NCBI RefSeq assembly: GCF_002022505.1
Contig: NZ_CP019781.1
Coordinates: 1,697,501-1,761,500 of the forward strand
Length of the DNA: 64,000 nucleotides
DNA from: Bartonella sp. WD16.2
GTDB taxonomy: Bacteria; Pseudomonadota; Alphaproteobacteria; Rhizobiales; Rhizobiaceae
Reading direction: 5' to 3'
Made by a program: the position numbers and the translations under genes. Below, one piece after another: positions 45,978 through 56,009 of this stretch. The notes below the pieces were generated by a model. It saw only the letters and a program-made list of their open reading frames with translations. It ran no database searches and was not told where the DNA came from. The first letter of the stretch is position 1; every line of letters starts with the position of its first letter.

Positions 45978-48701
45978 TCAGTGTGTATTCAGCTGCTTAA
46001 GGCGATAGAGCTCTTCTAACGCATCCTTAGGTGATAATTCATCGGGGTGAATATTATTTAAAGCTTCTTTAATTGCGTAATATTTGTCTGTTTCTTCAGT
46101 TGTGGGTGATGTTGTTTGAGGAGAAAATAACGGCAAGTCATCAATTAATTTGTTTCCTTTTCCAGCCATTTCACCTTTTTCTAATTGGTGTAGAACATCT
46201 GTAGCACGAGTGATAACTGCTGTGGGAAGTCCGGCAAGTTTTGCAACCTGTACTCCATAGGATCGGTCAGCAGCTCCTTTAGTGACTTCATGTAGAAAGA
46301 CCACATCACCATTCCAATTTTTAACTTTCATTGTTACATTATGAAGACGGTTGAGTTTTTTAGTCAGTGCTGTCATTTCATGAAAATGTGTGGCAAGGAT
46401 GGCACGACAGTGGTTTACCTCATGGAGATATTCAACTGCTGCCCAAGCAATTGAAAGCCCATCAAAGGTTGATGTACCTCGCCCGATTTCATCAAGAATA
46501 ACAAGAGAACGATTACTAGCGTGATTGAGAATGGTTGCTGTTTCGACCATTTCCATCATAAAAGTCGAACGTCCCCGTGCAAGATCATCAGAAGCACCAA
46601 CACGACTAAACAAACGATCAACAACACCAATATGAGCTGAAGCAGCTGGAACAAAGGAGCCCATTTGTGCCATAATAGCAATGAGAGCATTTTGTCGCAA
46701 AAAAGTTGATTTTCCTCCCATATTTGGGCCCGTTAATAACCAAATTGCTGCATATTGGTGATTTTGTTGTACAGAGAGATCGCAGTCATTAGCAACAAAT
46801 GATTCTGTTGCGTGTTTTCGTAATGCTTGTTCTACCACAGGGTGGCGTCCCCCAATGATCTGAAAAGTAAGTGAGTCGTCAATTTTGGGACGACAATATC
46901 CTTGTTCTTCAGCTAAATGAGCTAAAGCAACGGATACATCTAAGACAGCAAGTGCTTCAGAAGCTTTACGAATAAAATCAACGTGTGTGGTAATTTCATT
47001 AACAAGTGTATCAAAGATTTCTAATTCAAGCGTCATTGCATGATTTGCTGCATGAGCGATACGACTTTCAAGTTCGACAAGCTCTGTTGTGGTGAAGCGC
47101 ATAGCACTTGCCATTGTTTGCCGGTGGATAAAACGTGCTTTTAATTGTGGGGTATTTGTGAGAGCTGAAGCTTGTAAGCTTGTGACTTCAATGAAATATC
47201 CTAGAATGTTATTATGCTTAATTTTAAGCGTTTTAATATCTGTTTCTTGAGCATATTGTGCTTGAAGTTCAGCAATGACACGACGGGACTCATCACGTAA
47301 ACTGCGGGTTTCATCTAATTCTTGATGATAATTGGGACGAATAAAACCGCCGTCACGTTTGAGAAGAGGAAGATCATCGGCTAATGCTTTTTCTAATTGA
47401 GTGTACAAAGCAATGGGTAAATTTGAGAATACTTCTCGTACGTCACTTATTTCTTGGGGAGGCAATTCATTGTTTAGAAGCTGATTAAGCTCATTAATAA
47501 TTTCAAAGCCGCGTTGAATTGTAGCTATATCACGTGGTCCTCCTCGGCCAAGAGCTAAACGTGAAACTGCGCGCGGCATATCTGCTCCCCCTTTCAAAAT
47601 AATACGAATAGCTTTTGAAAGGGAAGTATTGCTCAGAAAAAAGGTGATTGAATCAAGACGTCTATCGATGGTTGCAGGAGTAGTAAGCGGGGAAATTAAG
47701 CGGTCAGCGAGAAGACGTGAGCCACCTCCTGTGACGGTACGGTCGATAGTTTTTAGTAAGCTCCCATCGCGTTGTCCAGATGTGGTGCGAATAAGTTCGA
47801 GGTTAAGTCTAGTAGCTGCATCAATGAAAAGGGTGGCACTTTCATTTTGGCGCTCAGGTCGCATAAGAGGGGGACGATGAGTGATTTGCGTTTTTTCAAT
47901 ATAACGGATAGCTGCAGCGATTGCTGAAAGTTCTGCAGGTGAATAGTCTGCAATGCCTTCAAGAGTTGATACTTTAAAATAACTGCAAATATCGTGTTCG
48001 GCGGTTATTGTATCAAAAAGACTAAGTGGTTGAGGTGAGACGATACGACCAAGAGCATTAAAGAGCGATTTTTGCGATGGATCATGGAAAAATGAGTCAG
48101 CTACAATCACTTCTTGTGGGTCTACACACATGATATCTGTCAAAAGTTTTTCAGGATGACTTTGTGTAACACGAAATATGCCCGTGGAAATATCAATCCA
48201 AGCAAGGGCAAATTCTTTTCTATCATTGGTTCTGGTGCGAGCCAGCGTCATCAAATAATTTGCGCGCGTTGGATCAAGGAGTTTTTCTTCTGTTATGGTT
48301 CCGGGTGTAACAAGGCGTACAACATCACGCTGAACAACGGATTTTGAGCCGCGTTTTTTTGCTTCTGCAGGATCTTCTGTTTGTTCACATACAGCAACAC
48401 GATAGCCACAAGCGATAAGCTTTTGCAAATAATCGTCTGCAGAGTGAACAGGAACACCACACATGGGAATGTCTTCGCCTAAATGTTTGCCACGTGTTGT
48501 GAGAGTGATTCCTAAAGCTTGCGAAGCTTCAATTGCATCATTGAAGAATAATTCATAAAAATCACCCATACGGTAAAAAAGGAGAGAATCACTGTTAACT
48601 GCTTTGATTTCTATATATTGCTCCATCATGGGTGTAAGGCGTTCTTGATGTGCAGTTGCAGACTGTGGGATTAAATTATTTTTTTCAGTCTTTTCTGTCA
48701 T
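45978..48701 (-). CDS. mutS: DNA mismatch repair protein MutS
   Basis: The 907-residue ATPase recognises mismatches and small loops. The mismatch-reading F48-Y-E50 motif is in MGDFYELFF; connector, lever and clamp domains follow; the ATPase has Walker [10 protein letters not shown] (near 656) and Walker B-type [14 protein letters not shown]. It is complete, so mismatch repair of slippage errors should be possible if mutL is present elsewhere, which is relevant to the two A-tract frameshifts in this window. It is divergent from the malic enzyme gene. Confidence 0.98.
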   Translation of the reverse strand: MTEKTEKNNLIPQSATAHQERLTPMMEQYIEIKAVNSDSLLFYRMGDFYELFFNDAIEASQALGITLTTRGKHLGEDIPMCGVPVHSADDYLQKLIACGYRVAVCEQTEDPAEAKKRGSKSVVQRDVVRLVTPGTITEEKLLDPTRANYLMTLARTRTNDRKEFALAWIDISTGIFRVTQSHPEKLLTDIMCVDPQEVIVADSFFHDPSQKSLFNALGRIVSPQPLSLFDTITAEHDICSYFKVSTLEGIADYSPAELSAIAAAIRYIEKTQITHRPPLMRPERQNESATLFIDAATRLNLELIRTTSGQRDGSLLKTIDRTVTGGGSRLLADRLISPLTTPATIDRRLDSITFFLSNTSLSKAIRIILKGGADMPRAVSRLALGRGGPRDIATIQRGFEIINELNQLLNNELPPQEISDVREVFSNLPIALYTQLEKALADDLPLLKRDGGFIRPNYHQELDETRSLRDESRRVIAELQAQYAQETDIKTLKIKHNNILGYFIEVTSLQASALTNTPQLKARFIHRQTMASAMRFTTTELVELESRIAHAANHAMTLELEIFDTLVNEITTHVDFIRKASEALAVLDVSVALAHLAEEQGYCRPKIDDSLTFQIIGGRHPVVEQALRKHATESFVANDCDLSVQQNHQYAAIWLLTGPNMGGKSTFLRQNALIAIMAQMGSFVPAASAHIGVVDRLFSRVGASDDLARGRSTFMMEMVETATILNHASNRSLVILDEIGRGTSTFDGLSIAWAAVEYLHEVNHCRAILATHFHEMTALTKKLNRLHNVTMKVKNWNGDVVFLHEVTKGAADRSYGVQVAKLAGLPTAVITRATDVLHQLEKGEMAGKGNKLIDDLPLFSPQTTSPTTEETDKYYAIKEALNNIHPDELSPKDALEELYRLKQLNTH

Positions 48702-48914
48702 TTTGACGTGCCCATTTCCTTTGATATAGGTTTTTACGCCCTTTTTTATTTACTTCGATGCATATCTTCATTATCTCTAAATTGAAACGTATAGTGAATT
48801 ATCTATTTAAGAAAAGCATAGCGATTTTTAGCATATGAATCAAATTTTAAAATTAAATAATTGCGCTCGTTAATAAGCAGAATATATACTGTTTTTGGAG
48901 AAAAATTAAGTAAA

Positions 48915-51215
48915 ATGAAAAAAAGTGAACAGTATCAAAAAACGCATAAAAAAGCTTATAGTGCAAGCGAACAAGAAGCTCTTGATTTTCATAGTCGTGG
49001 TCGGCCGGGAAAACTTGAAATTGTTGCAACAAAGTCTATGGCAACTCAGCGTGATTTAGCACTTGCTTATTCGCCGGGTGTGGCTGTTCCGGTTAAAGAA
49101 ATCGCTCACGATTCAGCACTGGCTTATAATTATACAGCAAAAGGCAATCTTGTTGCTGTTATATCAAATGGGACTGCTATTTTAGGTTTAGGAAATTTAG
49201 GGGCACTGGCATCTAAGCCAGTGATGGAAGGAAAAGCAGTACTCTTTAAGCGTTTTTCAGATATTGATGCGATTGATTTAGAAATTGACACAAACGATAC
49301 AGAAAGTTTTATCAATCTAGTGCGTCATTTGGAACCATCTTTTGGTGGCATTAATCTTGAAGATATTAAGGCACCGGATTGCTTTATTATCGAAAGCCGT
49401 TTGCGGGAGATAATGAATATTCCTGTTTTTCACGATGATCAACATGGAACAGCAGTTATTGTAGCTGCTGGTGTTCTCAATGCTTTGCATTTAACTGGGC
49501 GTGATATGAATAATACGCGGTTGGTTTGCAATGGCGCTGGTTCTGCGGGGATTGCTTGTATTGAACTCATCAAAGCAATGGGTTTTCGACCTGAAAATAT
49601 TCTATTATGTGATACTAAAGGCGTTGTTTATGAAGGTCGTGAAGAGGGGATGAATCAGTGGAAGTCTGCTCATGCTACAAAAACGGATAAACGTACTCTT
49701 GCTGAAGCGATAGAAGGGGCTGATATATTTTTCGGAGTTTCAGTTAAAGGCGCACTAACCCGTGAAATGGTCAAGTCAATGGCTCCACGACCGATCATTT
49801 TTGCTATGGCCAATCCGGATCCCGAAATTACACCTGAAGAGGTTATGCAAGTACGTGATGATGCTATTATAGCAACAGGTCGATCGGATTATCCCAATCA
49901 AATTAATAATGTTCTTTGTTTCCCATATATATTTCGTGGTGCACTTGATGTGCGTGCGACGGTTATTAATGAAAGTATGAAAATTGCTGCAGCGAAAGCT
50001 ATTGCAGGTTTAGCGCATGAGAATGTACCAGATAGCGTTGCGAAAGCTTACCATGGAAATCGGCTAAAATTTGGTCCAAATTATATTATTCCTGTTCCGT
50101 TTGACCCACGTTTGCTTACAGTTGTTTCAATTGCTGTGGCAAAAGCAGCAATGGAGAGTGGTGTTGCAAGGAAGCATATTGATGATTTAGAGGCTTATGA
50201 GCGTGATTTAAATGCTAGGCGTGATCCCATTGCATCCACGATGCGTGGTATTTATAATCGTGTTCGTCAAACGCCAAAACAAATTGTTTTTGCAGAAGGA
50301 GAAGAAGAACAGGTAATGCGCGCAGCTGTTTCCTATGTTCATCAAAAATTGGGTAAAGCAATTTTGATTGGTCGTGAAGAGCAGATTAAAGGTACTGCTG
50401 CTGTTGCTGGAATTGATCTTGAACGTGAAGGTATTTCTATTGTTAATGCTAAGCTATCCCGTTATACGGACGCTTATGCTGATTATCTTTATAAAAAAAT
50501 GCAGCGCCAAGGTTGGTTGTTGAGAGATTGTCATCGCCGCATTAATAATGATCGCAATTATTTTGCTACTTGTATGGTAGCATTGGGCCATGCTGATGTA
50601 ATGATTACAGGAGTAACACGAAATTATGAAACAGCTTTAATGGATATACGCCGGGTAATTGATGAAAAACCAAAAGAACGGTTACTTGGTATCTCAATGG
50701 CTATTTGTCGTGAACGAACTGTGTTTATTGCTGATACAGCTATTCATGAACATCCTAATGCTGAAGAACTTGCTGACATAGCTGAACAAACAGCCTCTTT
50801 TGTTCGTGGGTTGGGATATCAGCCACGGGTAGCATTTTTAGCATTCTCTACTTTTGGGTATATGAAAGGGCAGGTTACTCAGCATATCCAGGATGCTGTC
50901 AGTCTTTTGTGTGAACGTAAGGTTGATTTTGAATTTGATGGAGAAATGAGTGCCGATATAGCACTCAATCCTAAACTAATGCAGCAATATCCTTTTATGA
51001 AGTTAACAGAGCCTGCTAATATTTTGATCATGCCTGGATATCATTCATCTTCAATTGCAAGTAAAATGTTACAAGAGCTTGGTCAAGCAACCATTATTGG
51101 CCCCATTTTAATTGGGTTAAAAAAATCTGTCCAAATTGTGCCGTTTAGTGGACACGATACAAATATCGTCAATATTGCAACACTGGCAGCTTATCATGCA
51201 GCAAAAATTGTTTGA
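48915..51215 (+). CDS. maeB: NADP-dependent malic enzyme with C-terminal phosphotransacetylase-like domain
   Basis: The 766-residue protein decarboxylates malate to pyruvate. The N-terminal malic domain includes LAYSPGVAVP and HDDQHGTAVIV; the nucleotide-binding loop GAGSAG is near residue 205; from about 440 a phosphate acetyltransferase-like domain (FAEGEEEQVMRAA, GVTRNY) follows, as in rhizobial hybrid malic enzymes where it is regulatory rather than catalytic. The start at 48915 is chosen over a TTG at 48861. NAD versus NADP preference cannot be settled by eye. Confidence 0.92.
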   Translation: MKKSEQYQKTHKKAYSASEQEALDFHSRGRPGKLEIVATKSMATQRDLALAYSPGVAVPVKEIAHDSALAYNYTAKGNLVAVISNGTAILGLGNLGALASKPVMEGKAVLFKRFSDIDAIDLEIDTNDTESFINLVRHLEPSFGGINLEDIKAPDCFIIESRLREIMNIPVFHDDQHGTAVIVAAGVLNALHLTGRDMNNTRLVCNGAGSAGIACIELIKAMGFRPENILLCDTKGVVYEGREEGMNQWKSAHATKTDKRTLAEAIEGADIFFGVSVKGALTREMVKSMAPRPIIFAMANPDPEITPEEVMQVRDDAIIATGRSDYPNQINNVLCFPYIFRGALDVRATVINESMKIAAAKAIAGLAHENVPDSVAKAYHGNRLKFGPNYIIPVPFDPRLLTVVSIAVAKAAMESGVARKHIDDLEAYERDLNARRDPIASTMRGIYNRVRQTPKQIVFAEGEEEQVMRAAVSYVHQKLGKAILIGREEQIKGTAAVAGIDLEREGISIVNAKLSRYTDAYADYLYKKMQRQGWLLRDCHRRINNDRNYFATCMVALGHADVMITGVTRNYETALMDIRRVIDEKPKERLLGISMAICRERTVFIADTAIHEHPNAEELADIAEQTASFVRGLGYQPRVAFLAFSTFGYMKGQVTQHIQDAVSLLCERKVDFEFDGEMSADIALNPKLMQQYPFMKLTEPANILIMPGYHSSSIASKMLQELGQATIIGPILIGLKKSVQIVPFSGHDTNIVNIATLAAYHAAKIV

Positions 51216-51240
51216 AAGAAAAAACTGAAATTTTAAAATC

Positions 51241-51264
51241 TTTTTGGTATTAAAAAACCAAAAA
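51241..51264. terminator. Possible bidirectional terminator between maeB and secB
   Basis: TTTTTGGT (51241-51248) pairs with ACCAAAAA (51257-51264). The stem is AT-rich but lies between two convergent genes, with A and T runs suited to both directions. Confidence 0.4.
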
Positions 51265-51291
51265 TAGATCACATTTGTTTTGAAACTCTTT

Positions 51292-51768
51292 TTAAGATGA
51301 TTGTGTTGAGTTATTTTTTTGTTCTTCAGCAATACGCTTTTGAAACAAAGCTGCAAAATCGATAGGATCGATACGTAAGGGTGGAAAACCACCATTGTGA
51401 GTAGAATCAGATATGATTTGCCGAGCAAAGGGAAATAAAAGACGGGGACATTCAATAAAAACCAATGGCATAACATGTTCTTGTGGAATATTTTTAATAT
51501 GGAAAATACCACCATAAATCAATTCTACATGAAATAATATTTCAGCATCATCAAAGGCTTTGACTGAAAGTGATAAGGTTACATCATAATTATCATTGCC
51601 AGCTGGGTTGGCATCGACATTTATGTTAATATCAATTTGCGGTGCTTTTTCTCGCGAACGCAATGACTGAGGGGCGTTTGGATTTTCGAATGAAAAATCC
51701 TTTAAGTACTGAGTCAATACAGCAAAAACTGGCCCTGCGTTTTTATTATTTATTTCACCTTCGGCCAT
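51292..51768 (-). CDS. secB: Protein-export chaperone SecB
   Basis: The 158-residue cytosolic tetrameric chaperone keeps preproteins unfolded and hands them to SecA. Family blocks are [16 protein letters not shown] near the N-terminus and the [19 protein letters not shown] region that forms the conserved groove. It lies near fxsA and the Tim44-domain gene as in other rhizobia. Confidence 0.97.
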   Translation of the reverse strand: MAEGEINNKNAGPVFAVLTQYLKDFSFENPNAPQSLRSREKAPQIDININVDANPAGNDNYDVTLSLSVKAFDDAEILFHVELIYGGIFHIKNIPQEHVMPLVFIECPRLLFPFARQIISDSTHNGGFPPLRIDPIDFAALFQKRIAEEQKNNSTQSS

Positions 51769-51904
51769 ATTAAATACCTTTCATATGGAATGCATATATT
51801 TTTCAGGTTTCAAAATAAAGTGGTTACCATGCTTTGTGCAAGGTTACAAGAAACGTTCTTTTTATCTTCGTTATTTTTTATGTTTGTTGTAGCTTTTTTA
51901 TATT

Positions 51905-52402
51905 TTAATGATCATCATTTATACGCCAAGGAGATTCCTTGATATTATAGCTTTGATAATCTTCTGCGTTAAGCTCAATTATTTTTTCAGATTCATTTTG
52001 GGTATTGGTACTTGTTTTAGCATTAATTTTATTTTTTAATGATAAAAAGAAGAAACGGACAAAAGTACGTATAGGTTTTATAAGAAGTGATATTCCTAAA
52101 ATATCGCTTACAAAACCAGGAAAAATAAGTAAAATCGCGCCAATAATAATGAGGACATCATCAGCTATATAATATTCTGACATAGTCCCCTGGATAAGCT
52201 CTCGTTGTATATTTTTGAAAAGGCTAATACCCTGAATACGTAATAAAATGCTTCCAATTATCATTGTTAAAAGGATTAAGCTCAAAGTTGCTAAAATTCC
52301 GATTTCATTTCCAACAACAATAAAACCGGCAATTTCAACAAAAAGAATGCTAAGGACAATAACCACAAAAAAGCGAGGCTTTATATGATAAAATTTTGTC
52401 AC
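51905..52402 (-). CDS. fxsA: FxsA family membrane protein
   Basis: The 165-residue protein has two N-terminal hydrophobic helices (about 10-28 and 35-55) and a third at about 77-107, with the family's GILLIFPGFVSDILG-type segment. In E. coli FxsA overproduction relieves phage T7 exclusion by F plasmid; the normal role is unknown. A polar tail of about 45 residues follows. It is divergent from the Tim44-domain gene. Confidence 0.88.
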   Translation of the reverse strand: MTKFYHIKPRFFVVIVLSILFVEIAGFIVVGNEIGILATLSLILLTMIIGSILLRIQGISLFKNIQRELIQGTMSEYYIADDVLIIIGAILLIFPGFVSDILGISLLIKPIRTFVRFFFLSLKNKINAKTSTNTQNESEKIIELNAEDYQSYNIKESPWRINDDH

Positions 52403-52584
52403 ACGAAACTTCCCTTCTCAAGGTTTTTATAGGAAAATTTATATATAGTTTCTTTTCAACTTAAATTAGAGACCATAAACACTATTTGAATGGTAGATTT
52501 ATTTAATTTATATATTAATTGATAAATAATATTAACTGTAATGTTTATTGCAGATCACTTTAGGTTTGGAGATTGACAGCACCC

Positions 52585-53277
52585 ATGGAATTTGATGTTG
52601 TACTTGTAATAGCTCTTGTTATTATGGTTGTTGTTTTTATGCAACTGCGTAATGTATTAGGAAAGCGGACTGGTTTTGAAAGGCCTCCCTTTGACCCTTA
52701 TTCTGGTTGTTCTAAAAAGCAGATTGAAACAGAAACAGTCGATCATAGTTTTTCGTTTCCTCATCAGGTTAATGCGCGAAAGAAAGATTTTAGTGAAATC
52801 GATGCAATTGCACCAGAAGGGAGCGCATTGAATGATGGTTTGCGGGCTATCTGTCAGGCTGATTCTAATTTTTCTCCTCAATTTTTTGTTAATGGTGTTC
52901 AAATTGCTTATGAGATGATTATGGTAGCTTTTGCACAAGGCGATCGTGATCAACTTAAAAAGTTGCTTTCTCAAGATGTTTTTGAAAGTTTTTGTGCAGC
53001 TATTGAGCAGCGCGAAAAAAGAGAGGAGAAAGTCAAATTTACTTTTGTTGGGATTAATAAAGTTGAATTTGTTGCAGCAGAAATGCAAAAAAATGAAGAG
53101 TTTTTAACTGTGCGTATTGTTAGTGAAATTATTTCTGTAACTTATAATAAGCAAGACGAATGTATAGATGGTGATCCTGAAGCTATTGTAGAAATTAAAG
53201 ATATTTGGACCTTTGTTCGCAACAGTTTATCACAAGATCCAAATTGGAAACTTTTTGCAACAGAAGATGGAGATTAA
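52585..53277 (+). CDS. Tim44/TimA-domain membrane-anchored protein
   Basis: The 230-residue protein has one N-terminal transmembrane helix (about 3-20), a short linker, and a C-terminal Tim44-like domain with FVNGVQIAYEMIMVAFAQGD and LKKLLSQDVFESFCAAI. Alphaproteobacterial relatives are thought to be ancestors of mitochondrial Tim44. It sits near secB, consistent with a membrane or export role, but its activity is not established. The ATG at 52585 is used; the TTG at 52573 is too close to GGAG. Confidence 0.9.
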   Translation: MEFDVVLVIALVIMVVVFMQLRNVLGKRTGFERPPFDPYSGCSKKQIETETVDHSFSFPHQVNARKKDFSEIDAIAPEGSALNDGLRAICQADSNFSPQFFVNGVQIAYEMIMVAFAQGDRDQLKKLLSQDVFESFCAAIEQREKREEKVKFTFVGINKVEFVAAEMQKNEEFLTVRIVSEIISVTYNKQDECIDGDPEAIVEIKDIWTFVRNSLSQDPNWKLFATEDGD

Positions 53278-53335
53278 AACGATTGTTCGTTTATTGAGTT
53301 TTTTAATTAAATTCAAGGAAAATTGCAGGGTCAAA

Positions 53336-53920
53336 ATGGCTAAAGGTCAAGAGGAGAAGAGGCATAAGTTATTGATGTTAGAAGATAGCTTTTTGTGGGA
53401 GAAAGTTTGTCGTACTACGATACCACTTCATGATGAGAGCTCTCCTTTTATGAGAGAAGATGTTGAAAATACCAAACATAAAAAACTGCAAGAAAGACAT
53501 ATTTTTTCATTCTCTCAACAAAATCAAAAACGATTAACAATGGTTAAAAACAGTAGAGGGATGCTAGAACAAACAGAAAAAATATATTTTTTCGATCGTA
53601 CAACACATCGTAAAATTGCAAAAGGTCATTATTCTATTGAGGCATGTATTGATCTTCATGGTTTTATACAGGATGAAGCCTATTTTTTCTTGAAAAAATT
53701 TTTACAATCATCTCAGCAACGTGGATTGCGCTATGTTCTAGTGATTACAGGCAAAGGTCAATCACATGGAAGTAATGGCGTTTTATATCAGTATGTTCCT
53801 TATTGGTTATCAACACCAATTTTTCAATATTATATTCATGCTTTTGAGAAAGCTTCTCGTCAGCATGGTGGAAATGGCGCACTTTATGTCCGGTTACGCA
53901 GTTTATATAAGAGGAAATAG
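53336..53920 (+). CDS. Smr-domain protein
   Basis: The 194-residue product has a variable basic N-terminal half and a C-terminal Smr domain with IDLHGFIQDEA and VLVITGKGQSHG, the LDxHG and TGKG motifs of the MutS2-type nuclease fold. Its cellular role is uncertain; Smr proteins cut or bind nucleic acids and some rescue stalled ribosomes. The start at 53336 is favoured by CAGGG nearby; earlier in-frame starts overlap the Tim44-domain gene. It follows that gene by 58 bases. Confidence 0.88.
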   Translation: MAKGQEEKRHKLLMLEDSFLWEKVCRTTIPLHDESSPFMREDVENTKHKKLQERHIFSFSQQNQKRLTMVKNSRGMLEQTEKIYFFDRTTHRKIAKGHYSIEACIDLHGFIQDEAYFFLKKFLQSSQQRGLRYVLVITGKGQSHGSNGVLYQYVPYWLSTPIFQYYIHAFEKASRQHGGNGALYVRLRSLYKRK

Positions 53921-53975
53921 TTTATAATGCTGTGTTTAGCAAAATTATACAAATCATGTTTGTTGTTGAATTAAG

Positions 53976-53993
53976 AAGAAACGGTTCTTTTTT
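53976..53993. terminator. Weak terminator candidate between smr and hslO
   Basis: AAGAA-ACGG-TTCTT (53976-53989) is followed by a short T run on the plus strand. It could end the smr transcript; the stem is short. Confidence 0.3.
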
Positions 53994-54007
53994 GCTATAA
54001 GTGGAAA

Positions 54008-55021
54008 TTATTTGTGTTCTGTTTCAGAAAATTCTTGTGGTTTGAAATAATAGACTGTTGAACAAAATTCACATGTGACTGAAATTTGTTGGTTTTGAAC
54101 TGTTTGAGCGCGTTCTTCAGTAGAGAATTTATCTAATATCATTTTAATTTTTTTGCGCGAACAAGAACATTGAGCCACAATAGGAGATGCTTTAAAAACT
54201 GTAACGCCTTGTTCGTGAAAAAGGCGGAACAGTAACCGTTTAGGACCAACTTGAGGGTCTGTAAGTTCTTCATTTTCAATGGTTTTAGTGAGTACTTTAA
54301 CTTCTTGCCATTGATCTTTAAGTTGGGCATGAGTTTTAGTTTCTTTTACTTGTTGATGTGCTATATGCGTTTTATAATGGGGTGATTCCTGGGGCAAAAG
54401 TTGAGTTAAAATACCCCCTGCTCGCCAGGTTCTTGTTAATTTTCCTTGGTGATCATGATTGGTTAACACGGCGACTGCTAAACGAATATCCGTGGAGATT
54501 TGTTCTGATTGATCAAAATAAGTACAGGCAACTTCCTGTAGATTTGATCCAGCTAATGCGACAATTCCTTGATAGCGTTTCGTATGGGGACCTTGATCGA
54601 TAGTGAATGCTAAGGTTCCTTTTCCAAGCAGCATTTCTGAAGATGTTTGTCCATTGGTTATCGCTTGTTTTAAACTTTTTTCATCAAAGCGAGCGTAACC
54701 ACGTAACTGAGAGGGAGTAGTAAAGTCACATACCAGCATATTTACTGGTCCATCAGAGTGGGTTTGTAAGATAAATTTCCCTTCAATTTTGAGTGAAGTT
54801 CCAAGTAAGACGGTTAAAACTAAAGCTTCTGCCAAAAGATAAGAGACAGGTTCAGGATATTGATGGCTTGTAAGAATAGAGTTGACAGTTTCTCCAAGTT
54901 GTACAATACGTCCACGCACATCAAGTCCTTCAACTTGAAAGGGAATAACAGTGTCATCTCCATTCAAGCAGATATTATTAGAATAAGTCTCATTATTGGT
55001 TTTTTCGCTTTCAACGTTCAT
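54008..55021 (-). CDS. hslO: Redox-regulated chaperonin Hsp33
   Basis: The 337-residue chaperone is activated by oxidation. The C-terminal zinc switch is intact, with CxC in QCSCSRKK and CxxC in CEFCSTV about 30 residues later. The N-terminal core has the usual VLGTSLKIEGKF stretch. It lies directly after the ruined argF, matching the rhizobial argD-argF-hslO order, and is apparently still maintained although its upstream neighbour has decayed. Confidence 0.95.
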   Translation of the reverse strand: MNVESEKTNNETYSNNICLNGDDTVIPFQVEGLDVRGRIVQLGETVNSILTSHQYPEPVSYLLAEALVLTVLLGTSLKIEGKFILQTHSDGPVNMLVCDFTTPSQLRGYARFDEKSLKQAITNGQTSSEMLLGKGTLAFTIDQGPHTKRYQGIVALAGSNLQEVACTYFDQSEQISTDIRLAVAVLTNHDHQGKLTRTWRAGGILTQLLPQESPHYKTHIAHQQVKETKTHAQLKDQWQEVKVLTKTIENEELTDPQVGPKRLLFRLFHEQGVTVFKASPIVAQCSCSRKKIKMILDKFSTEERAQTVQNQQISVTCEFCSTVYYFKPQEFSETEHK

Positions 55022-55053
55022 ATCTTTGACTTTTTATGATTTATTTGAATAAT

Positions 55054-55992
55054 TTATTGTGCAGAGAAAAATGCGTCATGTAAACACCAAGCAAGAATCG
55101 CTTTTTGGGTATGGAGACGATTTTCGGTTTCATCAAAAATGACAGAATGTGGTCCATCAATTATAGTATTTACGACTTCTTCACTACGGTGAGCAGGAAG
55201 ACAATGCATAAAAAGAGCGTTTTGGCTAATTTCATTAAAGCTTCATTGACTTGATAGGGCTTAAAAATAGAATGACTGCGGGCACGAAATTTTTGCACCA
55301 TGGAAACTCATGTATCGGTAATAATGCAATCAGCATTTTCTGCAGCTTTTTGGGGATCGTTAGTAAATGTAATATGAGCACCTCGTTCACATGACCACTC
55401 GATATATTTTGTTTGCGGTTCATTACCTTTGGGTGTGGCAATGCATAGGTGAAAGTTAAAAATGGCTTTTGCTTTGATTAAGGGGCGAAGAACATTATTA
55501 CCGTATTACCGTTTCTCATCCAAGCAAATATTTTACCGGAAATTGGTTCACAATATTCTTCATAAGTAAGAATATTTGTTAGAATTTGGCAAAGATGTGT
55601 ACCATCTGTGAGGGCGTTAATTACAGGAATTTGGGCATATTGTGCTAATTTAAGCATTCGATGATGTGCTGTAGTTTTCAGTGTAATGATATCTACAAAA
55701 CACGATAATATCTGTGCTGCATCAGAAATGGTTTCACTATGACTAAGTTGTATCTTTGAATCAGTTAACATAGACGTTTTTCCACCAAGCTATCGCATGC
55801 CGATATCAAATGAAATGCGAGTACGTGTGGATGATTTTCAAAAATCATTGCCGATGTTTTACCAACAAAAAATTCTGAATTTTGCCTTGTTTTGAAAGTT
55901 GTTTTAAGGATTGCGGCATAATCGATGATAGCGCGTGCTGTTTGCAGGATTAAAATGGATAAGTCAATGAAATGGCGAAGAGCATTTATCAT
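55054..55992 (-). pseudogene. argF: Ornithine carbamoyltransferase, decayed
   Basis: Pieces of a normal ArgF are spread over several frames: MINALRHFIDLS at the start, KTSAMIFE followed after a one-base loss by SSTRTRISFDIGMR, then the ETISDAAQILS, DIITLKTTAHHRML, PISGKIFAWM and [15 protein letters not shown] blocks. Visible lesions are a frameshift inside the carbamoyl-phosphate loop STRTR, a TAG in place of Gln after DIGMR, a TGA in place of Trp in DTWVSM, and further frame changes. The enzyme would make citrulline from ornithine. Several independent lesions make this a genuine pseudogene, unlike the single-base cases elsewhere. Confidence 0.93.
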
Positions 55993-56009
55993 GAGATTAC
56001 AATTTATTT

